64,000 nucleotides of DNA from contig CANGYR010000010.1 of NCBI GenBank assembly GCA_947458275.1, forward strand, positions 1 through 64,000. Reading direction: 5' to 3'. Below are positions 33,589 through 43,078 of this stretch, piece by piece. The notes under the pieces were generated by a model, which saw only the letters and a list, made by a program, of their open reading frames with translations, did not search any database and was not told the origin of the DNA. The position numbers were made by a program, and so were the translations under genes. Numbering within the stretch: position 1 is the first letter of the stretch; every line of letters starts with the position of its first letter. The stretch is from Chitinophagaceae bacterium. Its GTDB lineage: Bacteria > Bacteroidota > Bacteroidia > Chitinophagales > Chitinophagaceae.

Positions 33589-35676
33589 CTATCCGGGCAA
33601 TATTTTTAAAAAATCGGCTTCGTCGATGATTTTTATGGAGGGGATCTTTTTTGCTTTTTCGAGTTTGCTGCCGGCATCCTCGCCAGTAACCAGGTAATTT
33701 AGTTTGCTACTCACCCCGCTTAAGATTTTGCCGCCGTTCCTTTCCACGCGCTCCTCCGCCTCAGATCTTTTCAGTAGGGAAAGCGTGCCGGTGAATAAGA
33801 AAGTCTGCCCGCTGAGTTTACCCTCCACTATAGCCGGAGCGGTGTTATGTAGCTGAACGCCAAGCTTTTCAAGCTTTTTCAGCATTTCTATATTGTCTTG
33901 ATTCCGGAAAAAATCATAGATACTCGCCGCTACTTTTACACCCACATCCTCCAGCTCCAGGAGTTGTTCATTGGTAAAATCCGCAAAATCATACACACTC
34001 TTTACTTTTTGCGCCAGCGTTTTGGCGGTGGTTTCGCCCACATATCGGATACCCAGTGCATATATCAGCCGATGCAGCGGCTGCTCTTTGCTTTTTTCGA
34101 TGGCCTGTTGCAGGTTGGCAATCGATTTTTCACCAAACCCTTCCAGGTTCTTGAGTTTGCTGTAATCTATCTCATACACCGACGGAATATCGGCGATGAT
34201 TCCCATTTCAAAAAACTTACGGAGATTGGCTTCACCCAGACTTCGGATGTCCATCGCGTCTTTGCTGACGAAATGAATGATGCGTTCCACCACTTGCGCT
34301 TTGCAGCCAATGTTGGTGCAGCGCCAGACAGCTTCTTCTTCCGGTTTGAATAATGTATGATGGCAAACGGGACAATCTTCCGGAAAATGAATATTTTTTT
34401 CATCACCGGTACGCAAATCGGTCAGCGATTTCACTATTTGAGGAATCACATCCCCGCTGCGTTCAATCAGTATCTGATCACCGAGCTTCAAATCTTTTTC
34501 TTTGATGTAATCTTGATTGTGAATGGAGATGCTGCTCACGGTAACGCCGCCCACATGCACCGGCTGTATTTTAGCCACAGGTGTTACCGCGCCGGTGCGG
34601 CCCACCTGGTATTCTACAGCCAATAATTTGCTGGTAGCCTGTCTTGCTTTGAATTTGAATGCGATAGCCCAGCGCGGATGATGAGATGTCATGCCCAGCT
34701 TTTCCTGTAGCTCAAGATTGTTGACTTTTATCACCATGCCGTCTATTTCATAAGGAAGATCATCTCTTTGTTTTTCAAAATCCATCACTACTTTAATCAC
34801 TTCGTTGATGCCTTTGACTACTTTCATTTCTTTTGTGGGGCTTCTGAAACCTATATCCCACAATAGTTTCAGCATATCTGAGTGAGTATGTATCTCTTCC
34901 GGATGGTCTTTTTTTGTTGAGGTGATGAAACTCACGTGGTATAAAAATCCTTCGAGATTTCTTTTGTTGACGATGGCCGGGTCTTTCATGCGTAAGGATC
35001 CTGCTGCGGCATTCCGGGGGTTTGCCAGCGGGGGAAGGCCTTCCTCCATCAAACCATCATTGTATTTTTTAAAATTCGTTTTGTTCATCAGTATCTCACC
35101 GCGTATTTCAATCTGTTTGATATGATTTTTTTCAAAAGCAGCTGACAAAGGAATGGATTTGATTTGTCTGATGTTAGGGGTAATATCATCACCCGTTTCT
35201 CCGTCACCACGGGTAACGCCGCGAATCAGCAGGTCGTTTTCATATACCAATGAAATGCTTGCTCCGTCAAACTTTGGTTCGATGGAGTATTCAATTTCAT
35301 TGAGTCCGGACAGCTCTTTGGCTTTTCGGTCCCAGTCAATCAAATCTGCTTCATCGTATGAGTTTTCGAGTGAAAGCATCGGCACCAAATGCTGTGTTTT
35401 CGGAAAATCTTTTATTAGTCCGCTTCCCACTCTCTGTGTAGGAGAATCTTTGGTGATGGCATCCGGATGTTCTTTCTCAAATTTCTCCAGGAGTTTATAC
35501 AATGAATCGTATTCGTAGTCGCTGATCAGTGGATCATTTTCTATATAGTAGCGGTGTTCATGAAAACGGAGAATGTCTCTGATTTGCTCAATATTATTAG
35601 TTGTAATGGGCTGTTTTTTAATAAGCCAATCCTGTGTTTCTTGCTGCAGGGTTTTGATGTCTTCCTTGTTATACAT
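33589..35676 (-). CDS. ligA: NAD-dependent DNA ligase LigA
   Basis: Seals nicks using NAD+ in replication and repair. 695 residues: domain Ia (HRYYIENDPLISDYEYDSLY), adenylation domain with nucleophile Lys135 in EPKFDGAS, OB fold, four-Cys zinc finger (CPVCHHTLF...CTNIGCKAQ), helix-hairpin-helix repeats and a C-terminal BRCT domain (GQTFLFTGTLSLLKRSEAE). Complete and of typical length. Confidence 0.97.
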   Translation of the reverse strand: MYNKEDIKTLQQETQDWLIKKQPITTNNIEQIRDILRFHEHRYYIENDPLISDYEYDSLYKLLEKFEKEHPDAITKDSPTQRVGSGLIKDFPKTQHLVPMLSLENSYDEADLIDWDRKAKELSGLNEIEYSIEPKFDGASISLVYENDLLIRGVTRGDGETGDDITPNIRQIKSIPLSAAFEKNHIKQIEIRGEILMNKTNFKKYNDGLMEEGLPPLANPRNAAAGSLRMKDPAIVNKRNLEGFLYHVSFITSTKKDHPEEIHTHSDMLKLLWDIGFRSPTKEMKVVKGINEVIKVVMDFEKQRDDLPYEIDGMVIKVNNLELQEKLGMTSHHPRWAIAFKFKARQATSKLLAVEYQVGRTGAVTPVAKIQPVHVGGVTVSSISIHNQDYIKEKDLKLGDQILIERSGDVIPQIVKSLTDLRTGDEKNIHFPEDCPVCHHTLFKPEEEAVWRCTNIGCKAQVVERIIHFVSKDAMDIRSLGEANLRKFFEMGIIADIPSVYEIDYSKLKNLEGFGEKSIANLQQAIEKSKEQPLHRLIYALGIRYVGETTAKTLAQKVKSVYDFADFTNEQLLELEDVGVKVAASIYDFFRNQDNIEMLKKLEKLGVQLHNTAPAIVEGKLSGQTFLFTGTLSLLKRSEAEERVERNGGKILSGVSSKLNYLVTGEDAGSKLEKAKKIPSIKIIDEADFLKILPG

Positions 35677-35846
35677 AACGTATTCAAAGTTAATAAATAC
35701 AGCGTTATCGGTAAGATTGAATTGGAATAATTCACTAATAAAATTTTAAGATAAATCCATTAATATCCAAATTGTTGATATTTATTAAATGAAAAGGATT
35801 TACTTTATCTTTAATGATTGTTATCAGTTATTAAATAACATACTCA

Positions 35847-38066
35847 ATGTCATATTTTGATAATCGTCTGAAAGCACCTAAAATAAATACCCTCCCGGGA
35901 AAAGTTACAGATTATTCAGAAGTGGACATTCTGGTTCAAAAAGGAAATGTATTGCATTTATTATTGCTCTTGTTGCTTTTTGTTTATTGTATTGTATTTG
36001 CGATTATAAATTATGTACTGGGCCATTCCACTGAAGTCATTTTAACATTGGTACCCTTGCCATTTGTAATATTGTCTTATATATTATACAAGAAAGGATA
36101 TTCTGTTCTTTCCAAATTTATTAATCTTTTTCAGATTACTACGGTGGTAGGCATGTTAAGTATGGTTTCTACACCTGTAACAGGGGTACTTGCTTTCTAT
36201 ATTCCGGTATTGTTGGGCGCTCAACTTACTTTTCATGGCAAAGAAAGAAAGTATGCGCACATACTAACGGTATATGCTTTGATTGCACTTGTTTTTTTTC
36301 TGACTACGGATATTAAAATAGGAGATCAGCCAATTCTAAAGTTAAATAATCCTCAAGATCTTGTAAGATTACATACCGAGTGGTTCTTTAATTTCTTTGG
36401 AGCTGCACTTGCCACCACTTTTGAAATTATTTTCATCTTGTCTGTCAGCAACAAAATACAGCAAGATCTCTTTGATAAATCTGATCTGGTAAACAAAAAA
36501 AATACGGAGCTAAACAGCGCTTTACAGACAAATATTGAAAGCAGTGAACTTATTTCCCGGCAACTGGATTTGATAAAAAAATCTGAACAGGAGTTGACCA
36601 AGCTTTCTCTGATTGCAACCAAGACCAATACAGGCGTCATTATTACAGATGCACATGGAAGAGTGGAATGGGTTAACGATGCCTTTACTAAAATATCCGG
36701 GCATACTATGGAAGATGCTAAAGGAAAAAAACCAAAAGAATTTCTTCAGGCAAAAGATCTCAATCATCCATCACAGCAAATTTTACATGATAAATTATCG
36801 AGAAAAGAGTTCGTGGAAGTAATTATTCCTAACCTCAAGAAAAATGGCGAGGTATTTATCAATCAGCTGGAGGTAAATCCTGTATTTGATGAAAAAGGAG
36901 CCTTAATCAATTTTGTTTCCTTGCAAAGAGATGTCACAGCTGAAAAAGAACAGCAAAATGAAATTCTACGAATAAATAAAAGATTTGACCATATTACTAC
37001 ACATTCCGGCATTGGTATTTGGGTATGGGAAATTGCTACCAATAAGGTAATTTGGAATGATATTTTGATTGGATTGTACGGAGCGGTTAGAAGCGAAGTG
37101 GAGAATGACCTGTATCTCTTCTGGAGAGATTCTGTCCATACTGAAGACAGAGAACAGGTTTTTGCGAATATAGAAAAACTTGTTTCAGGTGAGCTTTCAA
37201 TAGTAAATGATGAAATGCGGATCATAAGAAAAGACAATGGAGAACTACGTTATTTAAAATCTCTGACATTTGCTGAAAGAGATGAGAAAGGAAATCTAAT
37301 TCAACTATTGGGCAGTGCAATTGATGTTACAGAACAGCGCTTGTTACAGAATTCCTTAAGTCAAAAAAATGAAGAGTTGTTAAAAGCTAACGGAGAGCTG
37401 GATAAGTTTGTTTACTCTGTATCGCATGATTTACGCTCTCCTTTGCTGTCTATAAAAGGGTTGTTGTCTTTGGTGGTTGCTATGCCTGAACTGGATGCCA
37501 AGGTCTCTGAATATCTTGGAATGGCACAAAAAAGTGTTGGCCGTCTGGATGAAACGATTGCGGAGATCTTGGAATATTCTCGCAATTCAAGATTGAATCT
37601 GAATTTTGAAACGTTTGATGTGAAAGAAATGGTACTGCAGATTTTTGAATCGCATAAATTTATTGTGGAAGAAGGATTTGATTTTAAAATTGATATTTCG
37701 GGCGACAGCAATATTCATTCTGATAGGGCACGGATGCATACTTTGTTCCGCAATTTGATTGGCAATGCGGTAAAATACAGAAGACCCGGTGAGGACAATC
37801 AGTATGTGCAGTTTAGTTTGAAACGAATTAATGGAAAGATAATAATGAGTGTAAAAGACAATGGCGAGGGCATTCCTGAATATGTGAAGCCAAAAGTATT
37901 TGAAATGTTTTATCGTGGAAGTACTACCGGAGCAGGAACCGGTCTCGGATTGTATATATGCAAGCAGATTGTAGAAAAGCTTGATGGCAACCTTGATCTG
38001 GAGTCTGAGGAGAAAAAAGGAGCGTCTTTCAAAGTCATAGTACCCGACAGTTCAATAACTAAATAA
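35847..38066 (+). CDS. Membrane PAS-domain sensor histidine kinase
   Basis: 739 residues. N-terminal membrane domain with about six hydrophobic helices (35-200), a coiled coil (205-255), a PAS domain (about 255-375, with VNDAFTKISGHTMEDAKGK), a second PAS/PAC domain (about 380-500), HisKA with phospho-acceptor His527 (SVSHDLRSPLLSIKG), and HATPase_c with N-box RNLIGNAVKYR (Asn636/640), G1 DNGEGIP (671-677) and G2 GTGLGLYICKQI. No response regulator gene is adjacent, so it is an orphan kinase; the stimulus is unknown. Confidence 0.9.
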   Translation: MSYFDNRLKAPKINTLPGKVTDYSEVDILVQKGNVLHLLLLLLLFVYCIVFAIINYVLGHSTEVILTLVPLPFVILSYILYKKGYSVLSKFINLFQITTVVGMLSMVSTPVTGVLAFYIPVLLGAQLTFHGKERKYAHILTVYALIALVFFLTTDIKIGDQPILKLNNPQDLVRLHTEWFFNFFGAALATTFEIIFILSVSNKIQQDLFDKSDLVNKKNTELNSALQTNIESSELISRQLDLIKKSEQELTKLSLIATKTNTGVIITDAHGRVEWVNDAFTKISGHTMEDAKGKKPKEFLQAKDLNHPSQQILHDKLSRKEFVEVIIPNLKKNGEVFINQLEVNPVFDEKGALINFVSLQRDVTAEKEQQNEILRINKRFDHITTHSGIGIWVWEIATNKVIWNDILIGLYGAVRSEVENDLYLFWRDSVHTEDREQVFANIEKLVSGELSIVNDEMRIIRKDNGELRYLKSLTFAERDEKGNLIQLLGSAIDVTEQRLLQNSLSQKNEELLKANGELDKFVYSVSHDLRSPLLSIKGLLSLVVAMPELDAKVSEYLGMAQKSVGRLDETIAEILEYSRNSRLNLNFETFDVKEMVLQIFESHKFIVEEGFDFKIDISGDSNIHSDRARMHTLFRNLIGNAVKYRRPGEDNQYVQFSLKRINGKIIMSVKDNGEGIPEYVKPKVFEMFYRGSTTGAGTGLGLYICKQIVEKLDGNLDLESEEKKGASFKVIVPDSSITK

Positions 38067-38095
38067 ATTTCACGAATAATTTGAAAAAAATGGTC

Positions 38096-38103
38096 TAATT
38101 TTG
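38096..38103 (+). promoter_or_regulatory. -7 element before the tiny lipoprotein gene
   Basis: TAATTTTG, 17 nt before the ATG at 38121. Confidence 0.5.
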
Positions 38104-38120
38104 CCCCAAATGTCAAAATT

Positions 38121-38240
38121 ATGAAGAAAGTAATTTTTTTTGCATGTATTTTATTGGCTGTATTGTCTTCTTGCAACAGATTTGTAAGTCCTTCTGAAGC
38201 AGCATCTCGCCCCCAGAAATGCGGCAGGTCTGTAAACTAA
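38121..38240 (+). CDS. Tiny lipoprotein (39 residues)
   Basis: Short gene with a lipoprotein signal: MKKVIFFACILLAVLSSCNR, lipobox LSSC with Cys18. The mature peptide is only 22 residues, polar, and contains one more Cys (QKCGRSVN end). A -7 element lies 17 nt upstream, and the gene occupies most of the space between the histidine kinase and the convergent E1 gene. Similar tiny lipoproteins with a C-terminal CGR motif are inferred to exist across Bacteroidota; function unknown. Confidence 0.65.
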   Translation: MKKVIFFACILLAVLSSCNRFVSPSEAASRPQKCGRSVN

Positions 38241-38260
38241 AATTAGAATAATCAAGCTTC

Positions 38261-40264
38261 CTAATAGTTAAGCAGTGTTTCCATTGTCTTTTCCAATCTT
38301 GAGTAGGCCATAAAATTCTTTTCCAGTTCAATGTTGAATGGAATGGGTGAATCGAGACTGGCACATCTCATAACCGGTGCATCAAGTAAATGAAAACAGT
38401 TTTCATTAATCCAGGCAGAAATTTCTCCTCCAATACCACCAATAAGCGTATCCTCATGCAATATCAGCACTCTCCCGGTCCGGCTTACCGCTTCGCGTAT
38501 GGCATCGTAATCGAGCGGCAGCAAAGTTCTTAAATCAAGGATGCCGACAGACAGATCCGGATGTTTTTTTGCATATTCCAGCGCCCAGTGCACTCCGGCA
38601 CCATAGGTTATGATAGAAACATCTTCTCCTTTGCTTACATGTCGCGCTTTTCCGATTTCAATTTCATAGTAGGCATCCGGAACTTGTTCGCTGATGCTTC
38701 TGTACAATCCTTTATGTTCAAAGAATATCACAGGGTTGGGGTCATTGATAGCAGCGATGAGCAATCCTTTTGCATCTGTAGGGGTGGAGGGATAAACCAC
38801 TTTTAAACCGGGTGTATGAACAAACCACGCTTCGTTGCTTTGGCTGTGAAACGGACCGGCACCCACACCGCCTCCGGTTGGCATGCGGATGACCACATCT
38901 GCATTTTGTCCCCAGCGGTAATTGATCTTGGCCAGATTATTTATGATTTGATTAAATCCAACCGTAACAAAATCGGCAAACTGCATCTCCATCATTGACT
39001 TATATCCTTTCAAACTCAAGCCCAGTGCTGTTCCCACAATGGCACTCTCACAGAGAGGCGTATTTCTGATTCTGTCTTTTCCGAATTTATCAACAAATCC
39101 TTCCGTTACTTTAAATGCGCCTCCGTATTCTGCAATGTCTTGTCCCATTAGTACAAAATCAGGATGCTTTTCCAAAGATTGTTCCAGTGCATCACTGATG
39201 GCATTGATGAATTTCTTTTCTGAGGTTACATCCATCTGCGTTTGTCCGTTGCTGTTATCAATCAGCATTTCGGGAGATGAATGGCGGGTTGCATATACAT
39301 CAGACAATTCTTCCTGTGTGTTGGCGACCAACTTTTCGGATATCATTCCTTTTCTGATCTCTTCATCTATATGATGCTTGATCTCGCCACGAATAGAAAC
39401 TATTTCCTCGGCGGAAAGAATATTTTCCTCTACCAGCCACGACTCATAGTTTTTGATGGGGTCTTTCTTTTCCCATTCGTCAAACAAATTTTTCGGAACA
39501 TATTTTACACCGCTTGCTTCTTCATGTCCTCTCATGCGGAAGGTCATGCATTCAATCAGATAGGGTTTCTGTTGCTCGATACAATATTCTCTGACGCCTT
39601 TGATGGTGTCATAAACTGTAAGTAAGTTGTTTCCGTCAATCTGAATTCCTTCAATTCCATATCCTGCAGCCTTTTCAACCAAACTTTTACAGCGATATTG
39701 TTCATTGGTGGGGGTACTTAATCCGTAGCCGTTGTTTTCGATGATGAAGATGACCGGTAAGTCCCAGACCGCGGCGGTGTTCAGTGCTTCATGGAAATCT
39801 CCTTCGCTGGTACCGCCATCGCCGGTAAAGGCAATAGACACCTTTTTTTCATTTTTTAATTTGTGTGCAAGTGCCACGCCATCTGCAATAGCGAGCTGAG
39901 GACCGAGATGAGAGATCATCCCGCAGATATGATGTTCCTTAGTGCCAAAATGAAAACTTCTTTCTCTTCCTTTGCTGTAGCCGTCTTTGTCGCCCTGCCA
40001 TTGTTTGAAGAGTTTGATAAGCGGCATTTTTCTCGTGGTGAATACACCCAGATTTCTGTGCAGGGGCATAATCCACTCGTCATTGTCCAGTGCCAGTGTG
40101 GCTCCAACAGAGATGGCTTCCTGGCCAATTCCGCTGAACCATTTGGAGATTTTTCCTTGGCGCAGCAACACCAGCATTTTTTCTTCAATCATACGCGGCA
40201 ATACAATTGCCCGGTAAAATTCTACAAGCTGCTCGTTGGTTAGTTCTCTTCTAAAAAATTCCAT
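38261..40264 (-). CDS. Fused alpha/beta E1 of branched-chain 2-oxoacid (or pyruvate-like) dehydrogenase
   Basis: 667-residue thiamine-diphosphate enzyme with the alpha and beta chains of E1 joined. The alpha half (about 1-320) has the TPP motif GDGGTSEGDFHEALN (148-) through ENN (176-178). The beta half (about 345-667) has MGQDIAEYGGAF, FADFVTVGFNQIINN and HSQSNEAWF. ATG 40264 is preferred; 40321 adds 19 unlike residues. E1 decarboxylates the oxoacid and passes the acyl group to E2; no E2 or E3 gene is adjacent. Branched-chain specificity is the usual family annotation but is not proven here. Confidence 0.9.
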   Translation of the reverse strand: MEFFRRELTNEQLVEFYRAIVLPRMIEEKMLVLLRQGKISKWFSGIGQEAISVGATLALDNDEWIMPLHRNLGVFTTRKMPLIKLFKQWQGDKDGYSKGRERSFHFGTKEHHICGMISHLGPQLAIADGVALAHKLKNEKKVSIAFTGDGGTSEGDFHEALNTAAVWDLPVIFIIENNGYGLSTPTNEQYRCKSLVEKAAGYGIEGIQIDGNNLLTVYDTIKGVREYCIEQQKPYLIECMTFRMRGHEEASGVKYVPKNLFDEWEKKDPIKNYESWLVEENILSAEEIVSIRGEIKHHIDEEIRKGMISEKLVANTQEELSDVYATRHSSPEMLIDNSNGQTQMDVTSEKKFINAISDALEQSLEKHPDFVLMGQDIAEYGGAFKVTEGFVDKFGKDRIRNTPLCESAIVGTALGLSLKGYKSMMEMQFADFVTVGFNQIINNLAKINYRWGQNADVVIRMPTGGGVGAGPFHSQSNEAWFVHTPGLKVVYPSTPTDAKGLLIAAINDPNPVIFFEHKGLYRSISEQVPDAYYEIEIGKARHVSKGEDVSIITYGAGVHWALEYAKKHPDLSVGILDLRTLLPLDYDAIREAVSRTGRVLILHEDTLIGGIGGEISAWINENCFHLLDAPVMRCASLDSPIPFNIELEKNFMAYSRLEKTMETLLNY

Positions 40265-40330
40265 GCGCGAATTTCCCGAATATTGTTGAAATGTGCAAAT
40301 ATGACAATCCGATCTCTCCACTTATCAAAT

Positions 40331-40400
40331 CTTGTTGGTGATAACACCAACAAGGGGGAAGTATTTTGAACCGGTCGCAAATTGCGACCAGTTCAATTTT
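40331..40400. repeat. Two hairpin repeats between E1 and the M16 pair
   Basis: An inverted repeat CTTGTTGGTG-AT-AACACCAACAAG (40331-40354) is followed by GGTCGCAA-A-TTGCGACC (40373-40389) and a T-rich tail. Degenerate relatives of both are at 19150-19200 and 20245-20284. A TAAACC-type tract follows at 40405-40435. Confidence 0.75.
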
Positions 40401-40436
40401 TCCTCAACCCTCAACCCTTAAACCTTTAAACCCTTT

Positions 40437-41714
40437 TTAGTACACCACCAGCTCATAAAACTTCTCTGGCACCAGATATTTATTGGCAAGCTCCATCAAT
40501 TCATCAGGAGTGATATTTTTTATCTCATTTACTGAATCGTAGAAATAATTTTCTTCCAGATTGTTTAGGATGATATTTTTCCAGCGAGCCATAATATGGA
40601 AAGGGCCGTCTAAATCGCCGAGGATGCCGCCAATCATATAATTTCTTACCAAAAGCAATTCTTCGTCGCTTACTTTTTCTTCTCTGAGGATTTTCATTTC
40701 CTTGTACACCTCTTCAATAGTTGCCTCGCACACATCTTTTCCCGCCTCGGTGCTGATAAACCAGGCGCTTTGTTGTATATGATTTTGGAGATAACTATAG
40801 ATGCCGTAAGTATAGCCTTTGTCTTCCCGAATATTACTCATCAGTCTCGCTCCGAAAAAGCCGCCAAATAATGTGTTGAGTACCGCAACTTTTTTAAAAT
40901 CGGGGTGATGTCTGTTGGGAAATGGTGCCGCAATGCGAATAGCTCCCTGCACTGCATTCGCTTCGTTTTCAATGCGATATTTTTTTTCTGTTGCAGGTGT
41001 GGCATTGATTTCAGGGGTTTCCAGTTGCTCGTTATTTGCTTTTAATTTTCCAAAACGCTCATTCAGTTGATGTTTCAGATTTGCAGGCAAATTGCCGGAA
41101 ACAAAAATGATGCATTTGCCATTCAGGTAGTAATCATTGTAAAACTGAATACAATCTTTAGCAGATAGATTATCCAGATCAGAAGGGTTTGTATAAACAC
41201 CATAAGGGTGGCTGTCTCCGTATAAATAACTGTCTATTAATCTTGATGCAACAAACTCTGCTTTCTTCAAATTTACAAGCAACCGTTGTTTTGAGTTTTG
41301 CTGATAAATCTCCAATTCGGAGGAAGGGAAGATGGAATCTGTAAGCATGTCTTCTATTACCGGGAGTAATTTGTCTACATGTTTGGATAAGCTGTGTAAT
41401 GATACTACGGAAGTCTCATTATAACAAGTCCTGTTACAGAAAGCCCCATAATACTCAAAAGCTTCGTTCAGTTGAAATGCGTTTCGTGCATTGGTGCCAT
41501 TTTTTAAAAGGAAATTAGTTGCAGCTGCTACTCCTTTTTTTTGTTCAAAAGAATTTCCTGCGTAAAACACCCATTCAATCTGCACAACTTCCTGTGCGCC
41601 GGCATTGATCGAATAAACGGAAATGCCGTTATCCAGTTTATAATGATCATAAGGTTTGAGAGACAATTTATAATCAACTGCATCTTTAATCGGCGGAGCT
41701 ATTTTTCTGTTCAT
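40437..41714 (-). CDS. M16 family peptidase-like protein, catalytically silent partner
   Basis: 425 residues with the pitrilysin (M16) fold: N-terminal VYSINAGAQEVVQIEWVFYAGNSFE and a C-terminal M16_C region (GFFGARLMSNIREDKGYTYGIYS with the RY-like substrate pocket). The HxxEH zinc motif expected after the first strands is absent; the position reads GVAAATNFLLKNGT. Start 41714 lies 6 nt after the stop of the upstream zinc-bearing M16 gene. It is predicted to form a heterodimer in which the partner cuts and this chain helps bind substrate. Confidence 0.88.
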   Translation of the reverse strand: MNRKIAPPIKDAVDYKLSLKPYDHYKLDNGISVYSINAGAQEVVQIEWVFYAGNSFEQKKGVAAATNFLLKNGTNARNAFQLNEAFEYYGAFCNRTCYNETSVVSLHSLSKHVDKLLPVIEDMLTDSIFPSSELEIYQQNSKQRLLVNLKKAEFVASRLIDSYLYGDSHPYGVYTNPSDLDNLSAKDCIQFYNDYYLNGKCIIFVSGNLPANLKHQLNERFGKLKANNEQLETPEINATPATEKKYRIENEANAVQGAIRIAAPFPNRHHPDFKKVAVLNTLFGGFFGARLMSNIREDKGYTYGIYSYLQNHIQQSAWFISTEAGKDVCEATIEEVYKEMKILREEKVSDEELLLVRNYMIGGILGDLDGPFHIMARWKNIILNNLEENYFYDSVNEIKNITPDELMELANKYLVPEKFYELVVY

Positions 41715-41719
41715 CAGTG

Positions 41720-42958
41720 TTAGTTGTTGCTTAAATAATACATAGTGCTGCAATTGTTTTCATCGAAAATTATGCGACTTTGTTCTTTAATCTGTTCTGC
41801 TGTTACGGCATGGTATCTCGAGAGTTCCGTATTCATCAGATTGGCATCTCCAAGCAATTCGTACATAGCAATGCTGGCGGCGCGGTTGGTGAGACTCATA
41901 TCCTCAAATGCCATGGCGCTTTCGGTTTTATTTTTAACTTTTTCCAGCTCGGCTTCGGTTATGCCTTCCCGTTGTAATTTTTCCAACTCTTCATTTATGG
42001 CAACTTCAGCCTCTTTGATGTCAACCCCTTTCACGAGCTTTCCCTCAATGGTCATCAATCCTGCATCTGTACTGCCAAAATGATAGCAGTCGATATTGCT
42101 GAAAAGTTTTTTCTCTTTTACCAAAGACTGAAACAGTCGTGAGGAGCCTCCGCCGCTTAAAATATCCGAAATTAAATCCGCCGCATAATAGCGGTCGTCT
42201 GTTCTCGAATAGATATGCCAGCATTTATATAAAGCATCAAGCGGGACATCAGATTTTACTTCCAATTTGCGGGGTGCTGTTTGTTTGGGTTCCTCAGGCA
42301 GATTTCTGACATATTTATTTCCTGAAGGGATTGGACCAAACCATTTTTCCGCCAGTGTTTTAATATTTGCAGTCTCCACATTTCCTGCGACCACCAATAC
42401 GGCGTTGACGGGGGTATAATGTTTAAAGAAAAAATCTTTCACATCCTCCAGTGTGGCATCTTCAACATGTTTTAAGCTTGCGCCAATGGTCATCCATTGA
42501 TAAGGGTGCGTGGTATAGGCAAGTGTGCGCATTTTATGCCAAACATCTCCGTAAGGTTTGTTGATGTAGTGCTCTTTGAATTCTTCACAAACTACTTTGC
42601 GTTGCACCTCCAGACTTTTTTTGCTAAAAGCCAGACTCAACATACGATCGCTTTCCAGCCAGAAGGCCGTTTCAATATTTTCGGCAGGAAGCTGACAATA
42701 ATAATTGGTTAGGTCATTGGTGGTGAAGGCGTTGTTTTCTCCTCCGGCCACTTGCAGCGGCTCATCATATGACGGAATGTTTTTGCTGCCGCCAAACATG
42801 AGATGTTCAAACAAATGCGCAAAACCTGTTTTTTCCGGATTTTCATCCTTTGCACCCACATCATAAATAACATTCACCACCGCCATGGGGGTGCTTTTAT
42901 CCTGGTGGACCAATACACGCAGTCCGTTGTCTAAAGTAAATCGTTCAAACGTAATCAT
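41720..42958 (-). CDS. M16 family zinc peptidase
   Basis: 412 residues with the inverted zinc motif H48-L-F-E51-H52 (TGFAHLFEHLMFGG) and the distal Glu region (ENNAFTTNDLTNYYCQLP). C-terminal M16_C domain present (GGGSSRLFQSLVKEKKLF). No signal peptide, so probably cytosolic or exported by another route. It is the first gene of a pair with the silent M16 partner. The -7 element TAAATTTG (minus strand, 42963-42970) ends 4 nt from the ATG, giving a leaderless mRNA. Confidence 0.92.
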   Translation of the reverse strand: MITFERFTLDNGLRVLVHQDKSTPMAVVNVIYDVGAKDENPEKTGFAHLFEHLMFGGSKNIPSYDEPLQVAGGENNAFTTNDLTNYYCQLPAENIETAFWLESDRMLSLAFSKKSLEVQRKVVCEEFKEHYINKPYGDVWHKMRTLAYTTHPYQWMTIGASLKHVEDATLEDVKDFFFKHYTPVNAVLVVAGNVETANIKTLAEKWFGPIPSGNKYVRNLPEEPKQTAPRKLEVKSDVPLDALYKCWHIYSRTDDRYYAADLISDILSGGGSSRLFQSLVKEKKLFSNIDCYHFGSTDAGLMTIEGKLVKGVDIKEAEVAINEELEKLQREGITEAELEKVKNKTESAMAFEDMSLTNRAASIAMYELLGDANLMNTELSRYHAVTAEQIKEQSRIIFDENNCSTMYYLSNN

Positions 42959-42962
42959 GGTG

Positions 42963-42970
42963 CAAATTTA
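42963..42970 (-). promoter_or_regulatory. -7 element abutting the M16 peptidase start codon
   Basis: Minus-strand TAAATTTG ends 4 nt before the ATG at 42958. Confidence 0.6.
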
Positions 42971-43026
42971 CGCGGTGAAGACTGAAAATACATTTTAGTT
43001 TGGTTTAAATTACAACCTATTGACCT

Positions 43027-43034
43027 TAATTTTG
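43027..43034 (+). promoter_or_regulatory. -7 promoter element before mqnC
   Basis: TAATTTTG, 44 nt before the mqnC ATG; divergent from the M16 promoter about 60 bp away. Confidence 0.45.
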
Positions 43035-43078
43035 TTGACCTTAGTAAGGAAATCATTTTTATTAAGTAATACAGACAA

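Noticed and set aside
33898-34353. 151-codon plus-strand frame opposite ligA
   Set aside because: Shadow of the ligA reading frame; no start context, no motif.
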